NCBI GenBank assembly: GCA_965223355.1
Contig: CBDCWE010000003.1
Coordinates: 4,092,001 to 4,156,000 of the forward strand
Length of the DNA: 64,000 nt
DNA from: Tectiglobus sp965223355
GTDB taxonomy: Bacteria; Pseudomonadota; Alphaproteobacteria; Rhizobiales; Hyphomicrobiaceae
Reading direction: 5' to 3'
This document shows positions 1 to 8,357 of the stretch, one piece after another (the stretch's first letter is position 1; the number at the start of each line of letters is the position of its first letter). Below the pieces are notes generated by a model that saw only the letters and a program-made list of their open reading frames with translations, did no database searches and was not told the origin of the DNA. Both the position numbers and the translations under genes were made by a program.

Positions 1-718
1 CGACGCGGCCGGCGCATTTGGCGACAGCGGCCCGCAACTGTTCCGGGTCCATGTTGTCGAGCAAAACCGCGTCGATTCGATGTCCCAGGGCCTCATCGAG
101 CTGGTCGAGGGTGTCGACTTCGACCTCGATCTTGACCATGTGCCCGGCATGGTTTCGCGCGGCCTGGATCGCCGCGCCAATGCCGCCGGCAATGGCAATA
201 TGGTTGTCTTTGATCAACACGGCATCGAACAGCCCGAAGCGATGGTTCATGCCGCCGCCGCAGCGCACGGCGTACTTCTCGAGCGCGCGCAGGCCCGGCG
301 TCGTCTTGCGCGTTTCGACAATCGTTGCAGTGGTCCCGGCAACGGCTTCGACGTAGCGCGCCGTCAGCGATGCAATGCCGCTCATGCGCCCGACAAAGTT
401 CAGCGCCGTACGTTCCGCCGTCAGAATCGCGCGCGCGTTGCCGGATATTCGCATCACCGTTTGGCCGCAACGCACGCGATCGCCATCCTCGGCGCTGGTT
501 GAAATCGCAATGTCCGGATCAAGCTGACGGAAGGTTTCCTCTGCGACCGGCAGGCCGGCGACGAAGCCGTCCTCGCGCGAGACGATTGCTGCGACCGCGT
601 TCCACTCCGGCGCGATAACGGCGGTGGTCGTGACATCGCCGATCAGGCCGAGATCTTCCGTCAGCGCAATCGCGACGGCATTGCGAACGATATTGATCGG
701 AAGACGTGATGTCGGCAT
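1..718 (-). CDS. nadC: Nicotinate-nucleotide pyrophosphorylase (carboxylating), 3' end beyond window
   Basis: Converts quinolinate and PRPP to nicotinate mononucleotide, the last step of the de novo branch begun by NadB and NadA. The readable 239 residues carry the family signature TRKTTPGLR at about 136-144, then NHRFGL near 158-163 and KDNH at 170-173, which bind quinolinate and PRPP. The ATG at 718 is chosen because GGAG lies about 10 nt upstream; an in-frame ATG at 733 contains that GGAG and is less likely. The gene starts 31 bp after nadB stops, on the same strand, so it is the third gene of a nadA-nadB-nadC operon. The C-terminus lies off the left edge. Confidence 0.95.
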   Translation of the reverse strand, partial: MPTSRLPINIVRNAVAIALTEDLGLIGDVTTTAVIAPEWNAVAAIVSREDGFVAGLPVAEETFRQLDPDIAISTSAEDGDRVRCGQTVMRISGNARAILTAERTALNFVGRMSGIASLTARYVEAVAGTTATIVETRKTTPGLRALEKYAVRCGGGMNHRFGLFDAVLIKDNHIAIAGGIGAAIQAARNHAGHMVKIEVEVDTLDQLDEALGHRIDAVLLDNMDPEQLRAAVAKCAGRV

Positions 719-749
719 GGCGCCTTTCTCCATCAGGTTGCGGTTCGCT

Positions 750-2360
750 TCACGCTCGATCGCCATCGGAGCGCAAGGCTGCGGCAAGCACGTCCCGCGC
801 CGTCATCGACTGGCGTAGATTGAGCCCTTGCAAGGTCATCGACTGGCTCTTGCAGCGCGTATCGTCAGGTGCAGGATAGTCGGAGCGAAAATGGGCGCCA
901 CGACTTTCTTTGCGGCGCAAGCAGGCCTCGGCAATGAACCGCGCCGTCAAAGCGGCGTTGGCAACTGAACTATCGCCTTCGGCGGCGTTTTCGATCTCGG
1001 CCAGCGTGTCGACGGCGGTGCGCAGACCGGCCTCATCGCGCACGACGCCGACATATTCGCCCATGGTGGCGCGGATCATGGTCATGGCGGCGGCTCTGGC
1101 GCCTTCATCGGGCAAGTGCGTTGTCTTGACTCGGCTGCACTGCGCACTGGCGGGCGCGACGGTGGCGGCAATGTCGCTGGCAGCGCGTGCAGCGAAAACC
1201 ACCGCTTCCAAAAGCGAATTGGACGCCAACCGGTTGGCGCCATGCAGGCCGGTTGCAGCACACTCACCGATCGCCCACAGCCCATCGACGCCGGTGCGCC
1301 CGTTGCGATCGGTTTTGACGCCACCCATGTGGTAGTGTTCGGCCGGCGTTACCGGGATCGGCTCGTCAACCGGGTTGATACCGGCCGCTCGGCACTGCCC
1401 GTAGACGGTCGGGAACCGGTCGGGCATGTCAGCGCCAATCGCCTCGCGACAGTCGAGAAATGCGCCGCGATCCGCCTTGATCTCCTCAAAGACACCGCGT
1501 GCTACGATGTCGCGCGGGCCCAGTTCGCCATCGGCGTGATGCGCGAACATGAACCGGTCGCCGTGGCGGTTGATCAGCGTCGCGCCTTCGCCTCGCAGCG
1601 CCTCGGTGGCGAGCGGAGTTGGATTGGTATCGACGTCGACGGCGGTCGGATGGAACTGCACGAACTCCGTATCCGAAACCGCAGCGCCGGCCCGCGCTGA
1701 GAGCGCAATGGCGTTGCCGCGCGACACGTCCGGATTGGTTGAGCGATCATAGAGCGCGCCGATGCCACCGGTCGCCAGCACGATGGCCTGCGTGTTGTTG
1801 ATCATGACATGTGCGGCCGGGTCGTCGGGATGCTCGATCACCAAGCCGGTGACGGTGCGCCCGAATGCCTTTAGTCGGATTGCCGTGTAGCCTTCGATCA
1901 ACGTGATCGATGGGGTCTTGTGCACGGCGTCAATGATGGCGTGCATGATCGCGCGGCCCGCTGCATCGCCCTTGACACGCACGACCCGTTTGGCGGAATG
2001 CGCCGCCTCGCGCGAACAGATGAGCTTGTCTTCGAGGTCGCGATCAAACGGTACGCCGTAGGCCAGGAGGTCGTGGACGCGGGCTGCCGCCGCGCTGGTC
2101 ACGAGACGGGCGACGGCGTCATCCACCAGGCCGGCCCCGGCTGCAATCGTATCGGCGGCATGGGCTTCGGCGCTGTCGCCGTCGCTGACGGCTGCCGCGA
2201 TGCCGCCCTGCGCCCAGGCGCTCGCGGCACCTTGACCGAGTGGCGCAGCGGTGATGACGGTGACCGGCAGCGGCGCCAGGCGCAACGCTGCAAACAATCC
2301 CGCAAGTCCGCCGCCGACAATGACGACGTTTGATGCAGCTGCGGGAATCTTAACGGACAC
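750..2360 (-). CDS. nadB: L-aspartate oxidase
   Basis: FAD enzyme that oxidises L-aspartate to iminoaspartate for NadA. The predicted 536 residues are the usual family length. The dinucleotide-binding GGGLAG is at about 16-21, the succinate dehydrogenase-like HPTAV at about 237-241 and RGEGA at about 256-260; HYHMGG and a C-terminal GLHGANRLASNSLLE segment follow. I chose the GTG at 2360 because AGAGG lies just upstream and the protein then begins directly before the FAD fold. The frame stays open to an ATG at 2465, but the extra 35 residues are arginine/proline-rich and unlike the family. It follows nadA after 147 bp and precedes nadC by 31 bp. Confidence 0.94.
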   Translation of the reverse strand: MSVKIPAAASNVVIVGGGLAGLFAALRLAPLPVTVITAAPLGQGAASAWAQGGIAAAVSDGDSAEAHAADTIAAGAGLVDDAVARLVTSAAAARVHDLLAYGVPFDRDLEDKLICSREAAHSAKRVVRVKGDAAGRAIMHAIIDAVHKTPSITLIEGYTAIRLKAFGRTVTGLVIEHPDDPAAHVMINNTQAIVLATGGIGALYDRSTNPDVSRGNAIALSARAGAAVSDTEFVQFHPTAVDVDTNPTPLATEALRGEGATLINRHGDRFMFAHHADGELGPRDIVARGVFEEIKADRGAFLDCREAIGADMPDRFPTVYGQCRAAGINPVDEPIPVTPAEHYHMGGVKTDRNGRTGVDGLWAIGECAATGLHGANRLASNSLLEAVVFAARAASDIAATVAPASAQCSRVKTTHLPDEGARAAAMTMIRATMGEYVGVVRDEAGLRTAVDTLAEIENAAEGDSSVANAALTARFIAEACLRRKESRGAHFRSDYPAPDDTRCKSQSMTLQGLNLRQSMTARDVLAAALRSDGDRA

Positions 2361-2507
2361 CGGATCGCCTCTCAGAAATTGCACGCGGTCAATTGCACGC
2401 GGTCTGGGCCGTGCGGCAGTTAACGCCTGGCCCGGCAGCCGACGCCGCTCCGACGGCCGGGCCACGGACGCGCTGCCCGCGGTGAACCGGCCGCCACCTG
2501 TCGTGGT

Positions 2508-3602
2508 TCAGTGCGTGAGGTTGACCATGCGCTCGACCGCGCGCCGCGCCCGGTCCGCGATCATCGGATCGACGGTCACCTCGTGCTCCATATAGACCAA
2601 GCTGTCGAGGATACCCTCCAGAGTGATCCGCTTCATGTGCGGACACAGATTGCACGGCTTGATAAATGCGACGTCGGGCGTCTCGGCGGCGACGTTCGAG
2701 GCCATCGAACACTCCGTAACCAGGATGACCTTCGGTGGTCGTTCGTCCTTGACATAGTTGATCATACCCGCCGTCGAGCCGGTGAAGTCGGCCGCTGCAA
2801 TCACGTCCGGCGGACATTCCGGGTGCGCGACGATTTTGATTCCGGGTTCGGTCTCACGATAAGCGGCAAGCTCCGCGCCCGTGAAGCGTTCATGAACCTC
2901 GCAGTGGCCCTTCCAAGTCAGGATCTCGATGTCGGTCTTGGTCTGTACGTACTTGGCGAGATACTCGTCCGGTATCAGCAGCACGCGCGGTGCGCCGAGG
3001 CTTTCAACGACCTTGACGGCGTTCGATGACGTGCAGCAGATATCGGTTTCAGCCTTCACTTCCGCGCTCGTGTTGACATAGGTGACGACCGGCACGCCGG
3101 GATAAGCCGCGCGCAGCGCCCGTACATCCGCACCCGTGATCGAGGATGCCAGCGAACACCCGGCTTTGAGGTCCGGAATGAGGATGGTCTTGTCCGGGCT
3201 CAGCAGCTTCGAGGTTTCGGCCATGAAGTGAACGCCGGCCTGGACGATGACATCGGCATCGACCTTGGCCGCTTCCCTGGCGAGTTGCAGGCTGTCGCCC
3301 TTGAAGTCGCCAACGCAGTGGAAGATTTCCGGCGTCATGTAGTTGTGCGCCAGAATGACCGCGTTGCGCTGGCGCTTGAGCGTGTTGATGGCAGCGATGA
3401 TCGGAGCGTAATGCGGCCACTCGAGCGGCGTCACGACATCCTCGATGCGCTTGTAGAGTGGCTCCATCTGGCGCGCGAGTGCGGGCGTGAACGCCGGCAG
3501 AATGTCTTGGTGGCGCTCGCGAAACGACGCCGCCCGGTGCACTGTTGCCGCGGGACGGGGCGGTTCACAAACGGCGACCGTTGTTTCGTCGATGCGGGTC
3601 AT
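2508..3602 (-). CDS. nadA: Quinolinate synthase NadA
   Basis: [4Fe-4S] enzyme that condenses iminoaspartate with dihydroxyacetone phosphate to quinolinate. The 364-residue protein has three well-spaced cysteines that fit the cluster ligands: KAGC at about 149, GHCEVHERF at about 234 and CNLC at about 317-320. It also has the family's AHNY and SPDKTILIPD segments. The ATG at 3602 has a strong GGAGG at 3606-3610; an upstream ATG at 3650 would overlap the operator region. It is the first gene of the nadABC operon. Two palindromes upstream (3618-3634 and 3668-3684) are probable repressor sites. Confidence 0.96.
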   Translation of the reverse strand: MTRIDETTVAVCEPPRPAATVHRAASFRERHQDILPAFTPALARQMEPLYKRIEDVVTPLEWPHYAPIIAAINTLKRQRNAVILAHNYMTPEIFHCVGDFKGDSLQLAREAAKVDADVIVQAGVHFMAETSKLLSPDKTILIPDLKAGCSLASSITGADVRALRAAYPGVPVVTYVNTSAEVKAETDICCTSSNAVKVVESLGAPRVLLIPDEYLAKYVQTKTDIEILTWKGHCEVHERFTGAELAAYRETEPGIKIVAHPECPPDVIAAADFTGSTAGMINYVKDERPPKVILVTECSMASNVAAETPDVAFIKPCNLCPHMKRITLEGILDSLVYMEHEVTVDPMIADRARRAVERMVNLTH

Positions 3603-3617
3603 GTTCCCTCCTATTAT

Positions 3618-3634
3618 ATGCTCAATATGAGCAT
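3618..3634. promoter_or_regulatory. Probable NadQ/NrtR-type operator 1 upstream of nadA
   Basis: Perfect 7-bp inverted repeat with a 3-bp spacer, ATGCTCA-ATA-TGAGCAT, 16 bp upstream of the nadA start and just beyond its ribosome-binding site. A repressor bound here would block transcription or its start. The match to the NadQ motif is from memory and not checked. The same half-sites recur exactly 50 bp upstream. Confidence 0.72.
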
Positions 3635-3667
3635 TAAAGAGTCGCAGCAATTCACATTTAGCTTCAT

Positions 3668-3684
3668 ATGCTCAATGTGAGTAT
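3668..3684. promoter_or_regulatory. Probable NadQ/NrtR-type operator 2 upstream of nadA
   Basis: Second copy of the palindrome, ATGCTCA-ATG-TGAGTAT, with one mismatch between arms. Its centre is 50 bp from that of operator 1, about five helical turns, so two bound dimers would lie on the same DNA face. Confidence 0.68.
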
Positions 3685-3910
3685 TGATCTGCATAGATAA
3701 TAAGGATTCTGGATCGAAATTTCCAGATCGATGACGGAACTGTGAAGGTGGCATGCAGATTCAGCATACCTTGAGATCGCGCCTGATCGCGTTTCGCCTG
3801 ACGGCGTTTCGGTGTCAGCTGGAACGATCCCGCCGGCGGGCCGCCCGAACGCCGCTGTGAGCCGTGCGGGCCGGCCAAGCAGTCCCCTCAGGCGGATATG
3901 GTCAGGGTAG

Positions 3911-4050
3911 CCTTTGATCAGGCGACGGGTTTGCAAAGGGCGGGCGCCCTTAACATATCGCCGCTTCGCGGCGATCCTTGAGGGGCTTTCAGCCCCTCAA
4001 ACACCCCGACCAGGGGATCATCCCCTGGACCTCGGACTTTATTCAGAAGG
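3911..4050. repeat. R2 intergenic multi-hairpin repeat, copy a
   Basis: Contains short inverted repeats in a fixed order: a CGCCGC/GCGGCG stem, GAGGGGCT..AGCCCCTC, and CCAGGGGAT..ATCCCCTGG. Equivalent segments occur near 9710, 23632, 45303, 47828, 48980 and 51605. The rest of the 3685-4147 gap between nadQ and nadA shows no convincing gene. Confidence 0.7.
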
Positions 4051-4147
4051 TTCGCAAGGGCCGTGACCTGCAAGGGAGCGATCGGCCCGCGGCGCGGCCG
4101 CCCCTCGGCCAGGATCTCGCATGCGTCCTCAGGCGGCGAGCTGGGTA

Positions 4148-5200
4148 TTACGCCCGCCCGGCCTTGACCCTGACACCCGGTGCCGGGCGCTCCAGCACGA
4201 CCTCCGGGCGGAAGCGATAAAGCTTGGCCGGCCGGCCGCCGGTCTTGACCCGCAATTCACCGGTCGCCTGCACCAGCCCGGCGCTTTCAACGAGGCGGCG
4301 GAAATTTTGCTTGTGCAGGTGAGGCCCGAGAATTGCTTCGACCGTCTTTTGCAGTTCAAACAGCGTGAACTCCGGCTCCATCAGCTCAAAGACGACCGGT
4401 CGGTATTTGATCTTGGCGCGCAAGCGCGCAATCGACGTCGCAAGAATGCGGCGATGATCGAAGCGCATGGCCAGGCCCAGGCTCGGCGGATCTTGCCAAT
4501 GGGCTGCCGCCTGACGCCCGTCACGCCGAGCTTCCTCGACGAGGCCGGCTTCATAGAGAATTTCGTATCGCTCCAGGACCTTTTCTTCATCCCATGAGCC
4601 GCCGTCGGCACCAAACACGATCTGCAGGCGCTGCGAGCGGTCCATTGGCCGACCCGGTGAGGCGGACGGTTCCGGCAGTTGGGCCCACTGCTGCAACAGC
4701 GGTTCGATGGTCTCGCTGAGCAGTTGCGGCTTACCGTTGCGCCAGTCTTCCCACGGGAAGTAATCGTACCAGCTGCGCCATTGCGACAGGCCGAGTGGTT
4801 GTTCACCATCGGGTCGGGTCAGGGCGAGATAACCAATCGAAACAACATGCGGGCCGGTATCGTCCGGCCGCGCGTGGCGGCCGCGGTCACCGAACGTATA
4901 GAGCTGCTCAACGTAGCCCAGGTCGAGCCCCGTCTGCTCGCGCACCCAGTTGCGCAGTCCGATATCGAGGGTGCGGTGATTGATCGGCGAAAACGGTCCG
5001 TATGGGAGGGCGTCACCACCCGCTCGACCATTGCCCGCGGTGCGCACGACAAGCACGACCGGCTCATCGTTGTGAACCGACACTATCGCCGCACTCAGTC
5101 CGACTTCGACGGCCGAGAGTTCAGAACGTGGTGTCGGTTCTGTTTGTGTTTCAGTGATACTTTCATGCCCCGCGTGCAGATGCGTCGCGTCCATTGTCAT
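4148..5200 (-). CDS. nadQ: NadQ/NrtR-like Nudix-winged-helix transcriptional regulator of NAD synthesis
   Basis: Likely repressor of the nadABC operon downstream. Residues about 30-170 form a Nudix-like fold, but the Nudix box (around LRNWVREQTGL) lacks the full glutamate set needed for hydrolysis, as expected for a ligand sensor. The C-terminal part (FTLFELQ, KQNFRRLVESAGL, GRPAKLYRF) is the winged-helix domain typical of NrtR-family proteins. I assign NadQ rather than classical NrtR because of the alphaproteobacterial setting and the type of palindrome in front of nadA; that choice is inference. The ATG at 5200 has GAGAGG at 5203-5208. About 550 bp, including an R2 repeat and the operators, separate it from nadA. 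Confidence 0.8.
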   Translation of the reverse strand: MTMDATHLHAGHESITETQTEPTPRSELSAVEVGLSAAIVSVHNDEPVVLVVRTAGNGRAGGDALPYGPFSPINHRTLDIGLRNWVREQTGLDLGYVEQLYTFGDRGRHARPDDTGPHVVSIGYLALTRPDGEQPLGLSQWRSWYDYFPWEDWRNGKPQLLSETIEPLLQQWAQLPEPSASPGRPMDRSQRLQIVFGADGGSWDEEKVLERYEILYEAGLVEEARRDGRQAAAHWQDPPSLGLAMRFDHRRILATSIARLRAKIKYRPVVFELMEPEFTLFELQKTVEAILGPHLHKQNFRRLVESAGLVQATGELRVKTGGRPAKLYRFRPEVVLERPAPGVRVKAGRA

Positions 5201-5352
5201 CGCCTCTCTCCAAATGCGACCTGACGTCGGCGGAGATTAACGGTGAACGTGGCGAATTTCGGAAGAACTATTGTCTCCATTGGGGCAAAATCAAGATAAC
5301 CCTAAGGTGCTCGTATGGCAGGATTGCGCAGACACGATCACAACTGCCGAGT

Positions 5353-5886
5353 TTAGAGCATTGAACTCGGTATCGAAAACGGCCGACCTCCAAGACTGTG
5401 CTCGCCAACACCGATGTCTTCGACGGCCGCAATCATGCGACCGTTGCGTCGCATTTGCTGATCCGCCAATTTGACCATCAGGCGATTGGGGGATGCGGTT
5501 TTGGATGCCGAGCGCAAAGCGCGTGCGATGGTCAGTTCCGGCACGGCGTCGTTGAGGGCGCAGATCGCAATGAATGCCGCCGCGCTCGAACGGCTGATGC
5601 CGGCGAGGCAGTGGATCACCATCGGATTGTCGCGCTGCCAACCGGCAACGAAGTCCAGCAGTTGCGCGATGTGATTGTCATCCGGTGCAACGAGACCGCT
5701 TTGAGGTTCCTCGATATCGTTCACCGCGATCTTGAGATGGTTGGCTGCCACCACACCGACCGGCGTTTGCGGCATCGACCAGGGATTGATCACGGTGACC
5801 ACGTGACTGGCGCCGGTGCGGTCAACGACATCTTGCAGGGCTGCAAGGGAGCACACGTGAATGTTGGAAGGCGATGATGTCGGCAT
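5353..5886 (-). CDS. Protein tyrosine phosphatase-family protein
   Basis: A 177-residue cytoplasmic protein of the dual-specificity/tyrosine phosphatase fold. The P-loop HCLAGISRSS at about residues 93-102 gives the catalytic Cys and the Arg that holds phosphate (C-x5-R). An upstream aspartate-rich stretch (VAPDDNH) may supply the general acid. No signal peptide or membrane segment is visible. The ATG at 5886 has GAGAAG just upstream. The substrate cannot be read from sequence; small proteins of this kind are common in Hyphomicrobiales. It shares its strand with the HD-domain gene upstream, but the 110-bp gap makes an operon uncertain. Confidence 0.82.
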   Translation of the reverse strand: MPTSSPSNIHVCSLAALQDVVDRTGASHVVTVINPWSMPQTPVGVVAANHLKIAVNDIEEPQSGLVAPDDNHIAQLLDFVAGWQRDNPMVIHCLAGISRSSAAAFIAICALNDAVPELTIARALRSASKTASPNRLMVKLADQQMRRNGRMIAAVEDIGVGEHSLGGRPFSIPSSML

Positions 5887-5996
5887 GGTCTTCTCAGAAT
5901 GTTCTGACGGATACGCGACTCAACTGCGGACAGATTATAGTGAAGTTTGATGACAACAGTTGAACGCGCAAAGCAAAATTTTGGCCGTGCGCTTGA

Positions 5997-6710
5997 TCAC
6001 TCTGAAAGTTCGTTAAATTTTCGCATGAATTGCGCGTGTGCGTGCGGCGTCGCGAGCGCCTCCAGTCGGGCCAGCCGCCGGGCGAGGTCGTGCGGTATGC
6101 CGTTCGGCCGGCCGAAAAACTCTTCCGCCTCCGACGGTGAGAAGCCGGCAAGTGTGGTTGCTTCGAAGTAGGCTGCGATGCGGTCTGCGCGTTTGATCAA
6201 AGTCGCGGCATCGCGGGGCGCCTCGCGCGGTAGTCCGAAGCGCATGTGGATCGCCGCCAGCAGTTTGCTTTCGAACGTCCTGTAGTCGAGGCCGATGGCC
6301 GCCTTGAACGGCGAGATGAGATCGCCGATCACATATTCGGGTGCATCGTGCAACAGCGCCATCAGCCGAACGTCACACCGCGCGTGCGGTGACAATGCAA
6401 CGACGATCTCTTCGACAATCAGGCTGTGCTCGGCAACGGACAGGGCATGCGCACCGGTTGTCTGGCCGTTCCAGCGCGCAACCCTGGCAAGACCGTGTGC
6501 GATATCGCCGATTTCGATGTCCTTCGGCATCGGATTGAGAAGATCGAGACGGCGGCCCGACAGCATGCGTTGCCAGGCCCGTGGGCGGGGCGTGTCAGGG
6601 TGGGGCGTGTCAGGTTGAGGCGGGCCAGGTTGAGGCGTGCCAGGTTGAGGCGTGCCAGGTTGAGGTGTGCCAGGTTTGGGTGTGGTGAGGCGGGGGGTGT
6701 TCGGCGCCAT
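5997..6710 (-). CDS. HD-domain phosphohydrolase (YfbR-like) with proline-rich repeat N-terminus
   Basis: Residues about 40-237 form an HD hydrolase resembling 5'-deoxynucleotidases: HALSVAEHS gives the first His, LLHDAPEYVIGD the metal-binding HD pair, and IKRADRIAAYFEA a conserved helix with a further Asp. The nucleotide substrate is inferred from family similarity only. The first ~35 residues are a low-complexity run of PGTPQ-type pentapeptides encoded by 15-bp tandem repeats (6591-6680). The start at 6710 includes this tail; the conserved domain begins near residue 40. The gene begins 7 bp downstream of the tag stop, so co-transcription with ygfZ and tag is likely. Confidence 0.8.
   Translation of the reverse strand: MAPNTPRLTTPKPGTPQPGTPQPGTPQPGPPQPDTPHPDTPRPRAWQRMLSGRRLDLLNPMPKDIEIGDIAHGLARVARWNGQTTGAHALSVAEHSLIVEEIVVALSPHARCDVRLMALLHDAPEYVIGDLISPFKAAIGLDYRTFESKLLAAIHMRFGLPREAPRDAATLIKRADRIAAYFEATTLAGFSPSEAEEFFGRPNGIPHDLARRLARLEALATPHAHAQFMRKFNELSE
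6591..6680. repeat. Six 15-bp tandem repeats inside the HD-hydrolase gene
   Basis: Six imperfect units close to CGTGCCAGGTTGAGG (plus strand). Because 15 is a multiple of three, copy-number change would only add or remove PGTPQ-like pentapeptides in the N-terminal tail of the HD protein. Confidence 0.85.
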
Positions 6711-6717
6711 TATCGGG

Positions 6718-7332
6718 TTACTTTGCGCTGGACAATGAGAACTTGCGTTGCAGCTGTGCGCACGGGCGGTGGCGCCAGCAGGTGACGACATGATCGTTGA
6801 CCATGCCGACCGACTGCATGAAGGCATAGACGGTCGTCGGGCCGACAAATCGGAAGCCGCGCTGTTTGAGGTCTTTGGCGATCGCCCGTGAAACGTCGGT
6901 TTGGGCCGGGATTTGCGACATGTCGGTGCGCTCATGAATGATCGGGCGGCCATCGACAAAGTCCCACAACAATCGAGCAAAGCAGTCCGTCTCACTGAGC
7001 TCCAGATAGGCCTGCGCGTTGTTGATGGTCGCCTCGATTTTCAAGCGGTTGCGCACGATCCCGGCGTCGTTCATCAGGCGTTCGACGTCACGCGCGTTGT
7101 AACGTGCAATCTTGTCCGGGTCGAAATTATCGAACGCCTTGCGGAAGTTGTCCCGCTTCTTGAGAATGGTGAGCCACGACAGCCCCGACTGGAAGGCTTC
7201 CAGATTGATCTTTTCAAATAGCTTGCGCGGATCCGGTTGCGGGACGCCCCACTCTTCGTCGTGATAGCGCGTGTAGTCGGCATCCTCGATGCCGACCCAG
7301 CCACACCTCTGCTTGGCACGTCGAGATGTCAT
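6718..7332 (-). CDS. tag: DNA-3-methyladenine glycosylase I
   Basis: Base-excision repair enzyme that removes 3-methyladenine from DNA. The 204-residue product has the family hallmarks: N-terminal CGWVG and YHDEEWG (zinc Cys and His), LFEKINLEAFQSGLSW with the catalytic Glu, and C-terminal HVVTCWRH supplying the remaining zinc ligands. The ATG at 7332 overlaps the ygfZ TGA stop as ATGA, so translation is probably coupled to ygfZ. An in-frame ATG at 7377 would lie inside ygfZ and gives non-conserved residues. Confidence 0.94.
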   Translation of the reverse strand: MTSRRAKQRCGWVGIEDADYTRYHDEEWGVPQPDPRKLFEKINLEAFQSGLSWLTILKKRDNFRKAFDNFDPDKIARYNARDVERLMNDAGIVRNRLKIEATINNAQAYLELSETDCFARLLWDFVDGRPIIHERTDMSQIPAQTDVSRAIAKDLKQRGFRFVGPTTVYAFMQSVGMVNDHVVTCWRHRPCAQLQRKFSLSSAK

Positions 7333-8225
7333 GCGTTGGCCTCGGGCTTGCCGGTCGCGAGATCCAGCGTCATCCACTCCGGCTTCTGGATTTTGACGAC
7401 GACGTTGCCGGCCTTCAGATCAATGCCGTTGGTGGCTGCCTCATGGGCCCGATCGAGTCGGATCAGCGCCAGCCCCCGGGACCGGCTGGCCGAGCCCAGT
7501 TTGCCAATGGCGGCTGCGCCGGCGGTCACGCGCGCCTCGGTTTCCAGTGCCTGATCAGCGATCACCGGCACGATGCGCTTGCGCGCCGTGCCGCGGTGCT
7601 GCATCCGGCTGACGACTTCCTGGCCGACATAGCAGCCCTTCTTGAAATCGACGCTCGCCAGTTGATCGTAGAGGGCTTCGTGGGGAAAGGTATTGCCGAG
7701 TTCATAATCGCGGCCCGCATCCGGCACCCCGACGCCGACGCGGTGATCGTGGTAGTCGCTCTCCCGCGCCGCCGCGCCCGGCAGCTCATCGCGCCGTTCG
7801 ACCGGCAGGATCAACCGGTATCCGAGGCCGTGATGGCGCGGATCGCGATAAGCAATAAAGCCACCGGGGAAGCGGACGTCGCTTTGGCCCCAGGCGGCCG
7901 CGACGGCGAGCCCCGGGCCTTGATCGCCCGCCGTTTCATCGACAAACGTGACGTCGGCGCGCAGACGGTAGAAGGACAGGCGCTTGATCAAATCGCCGGC
8001 ACCGGATCGGGCAGTGTCGATCAGAAGGTCATCGCCGTCACGGACCACGAAGAAATCGAACAGGATTTTGCCCTGCGGGCTCAACAGGCCGGCGTGGATG
8101 GCACCGTGTTGCGCAATCCGGCCGAGCGAGTTCGTTATCAGGCCGTCGAGCAGCACTGCCGCATCGGCGCCGGCGACCCGGATGATGCCTCTGTCGGCGA
8201 GGCAGGTATGATAGAGTTCTGACAT
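7329..8225 (-). CDS. ygfZ: YgfZ/GcvT-domain folate-binding protein
   Basis: A 298-residue GcvT-like protein with the YgfZ signature KGCYVGQE at about residues 194-201, whose Cys is needed for activity in studied homologues. YgfZ helps make or repair certain iron-sulfur enzymes such as MiaB, using folate. The ATG at 8225 begins the conserved MSELYHTCLADRGIIRV; upstream residues in frame are not conserved. The 3' end overlaps tag by 4 bp, and pyrC is transcribed divergently 132 bp away. Confidence 0.9.
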   Translation of the reverse strand: MSELYHTCLADRGIIRVAGADAAVLLDGLITNSLGRIAQHGAIHAGLLSPQGKILFDFFVVRDGDDLLIDTARSGAGDLIKRLSFYRLRADVTFVDETAGDQGPGLAVAAAWGQSDVRFPGGFIAYRDPRHHGLGYRLILPVERRDELPGAAARESDYHDHRVGVGVPDAGRDYELGNTFPHEALYDQLASVDFKKGCYVGQEVVSRMQHRGTARKRIVPVIADQALETEARVTAGAAAIGKLGSASRSRGLALIRLDRAHEAATNGIDLKAGNVVVKIQKPEWMTLDLATGKPEANA

Positions 8226-8357
8226 GGTTTCGTCCGGCTGGTTGGCGGCGTCGCAATCTCGTTGCAAATTAGGTAAAGCGTGGCTCGGCCGGACGCAAGG
8301 CGGCCAGCGACATCGCGGAGCAACCAGGCACGACAAGAACAGGGGCGCAACCAAACG

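Noticed and set aside
2361..2465. Upstream start extending NadB by 35 residues
   Set aside because: The extension is not conserved, while the GTG at 2360 has a good ribosome-binding site.
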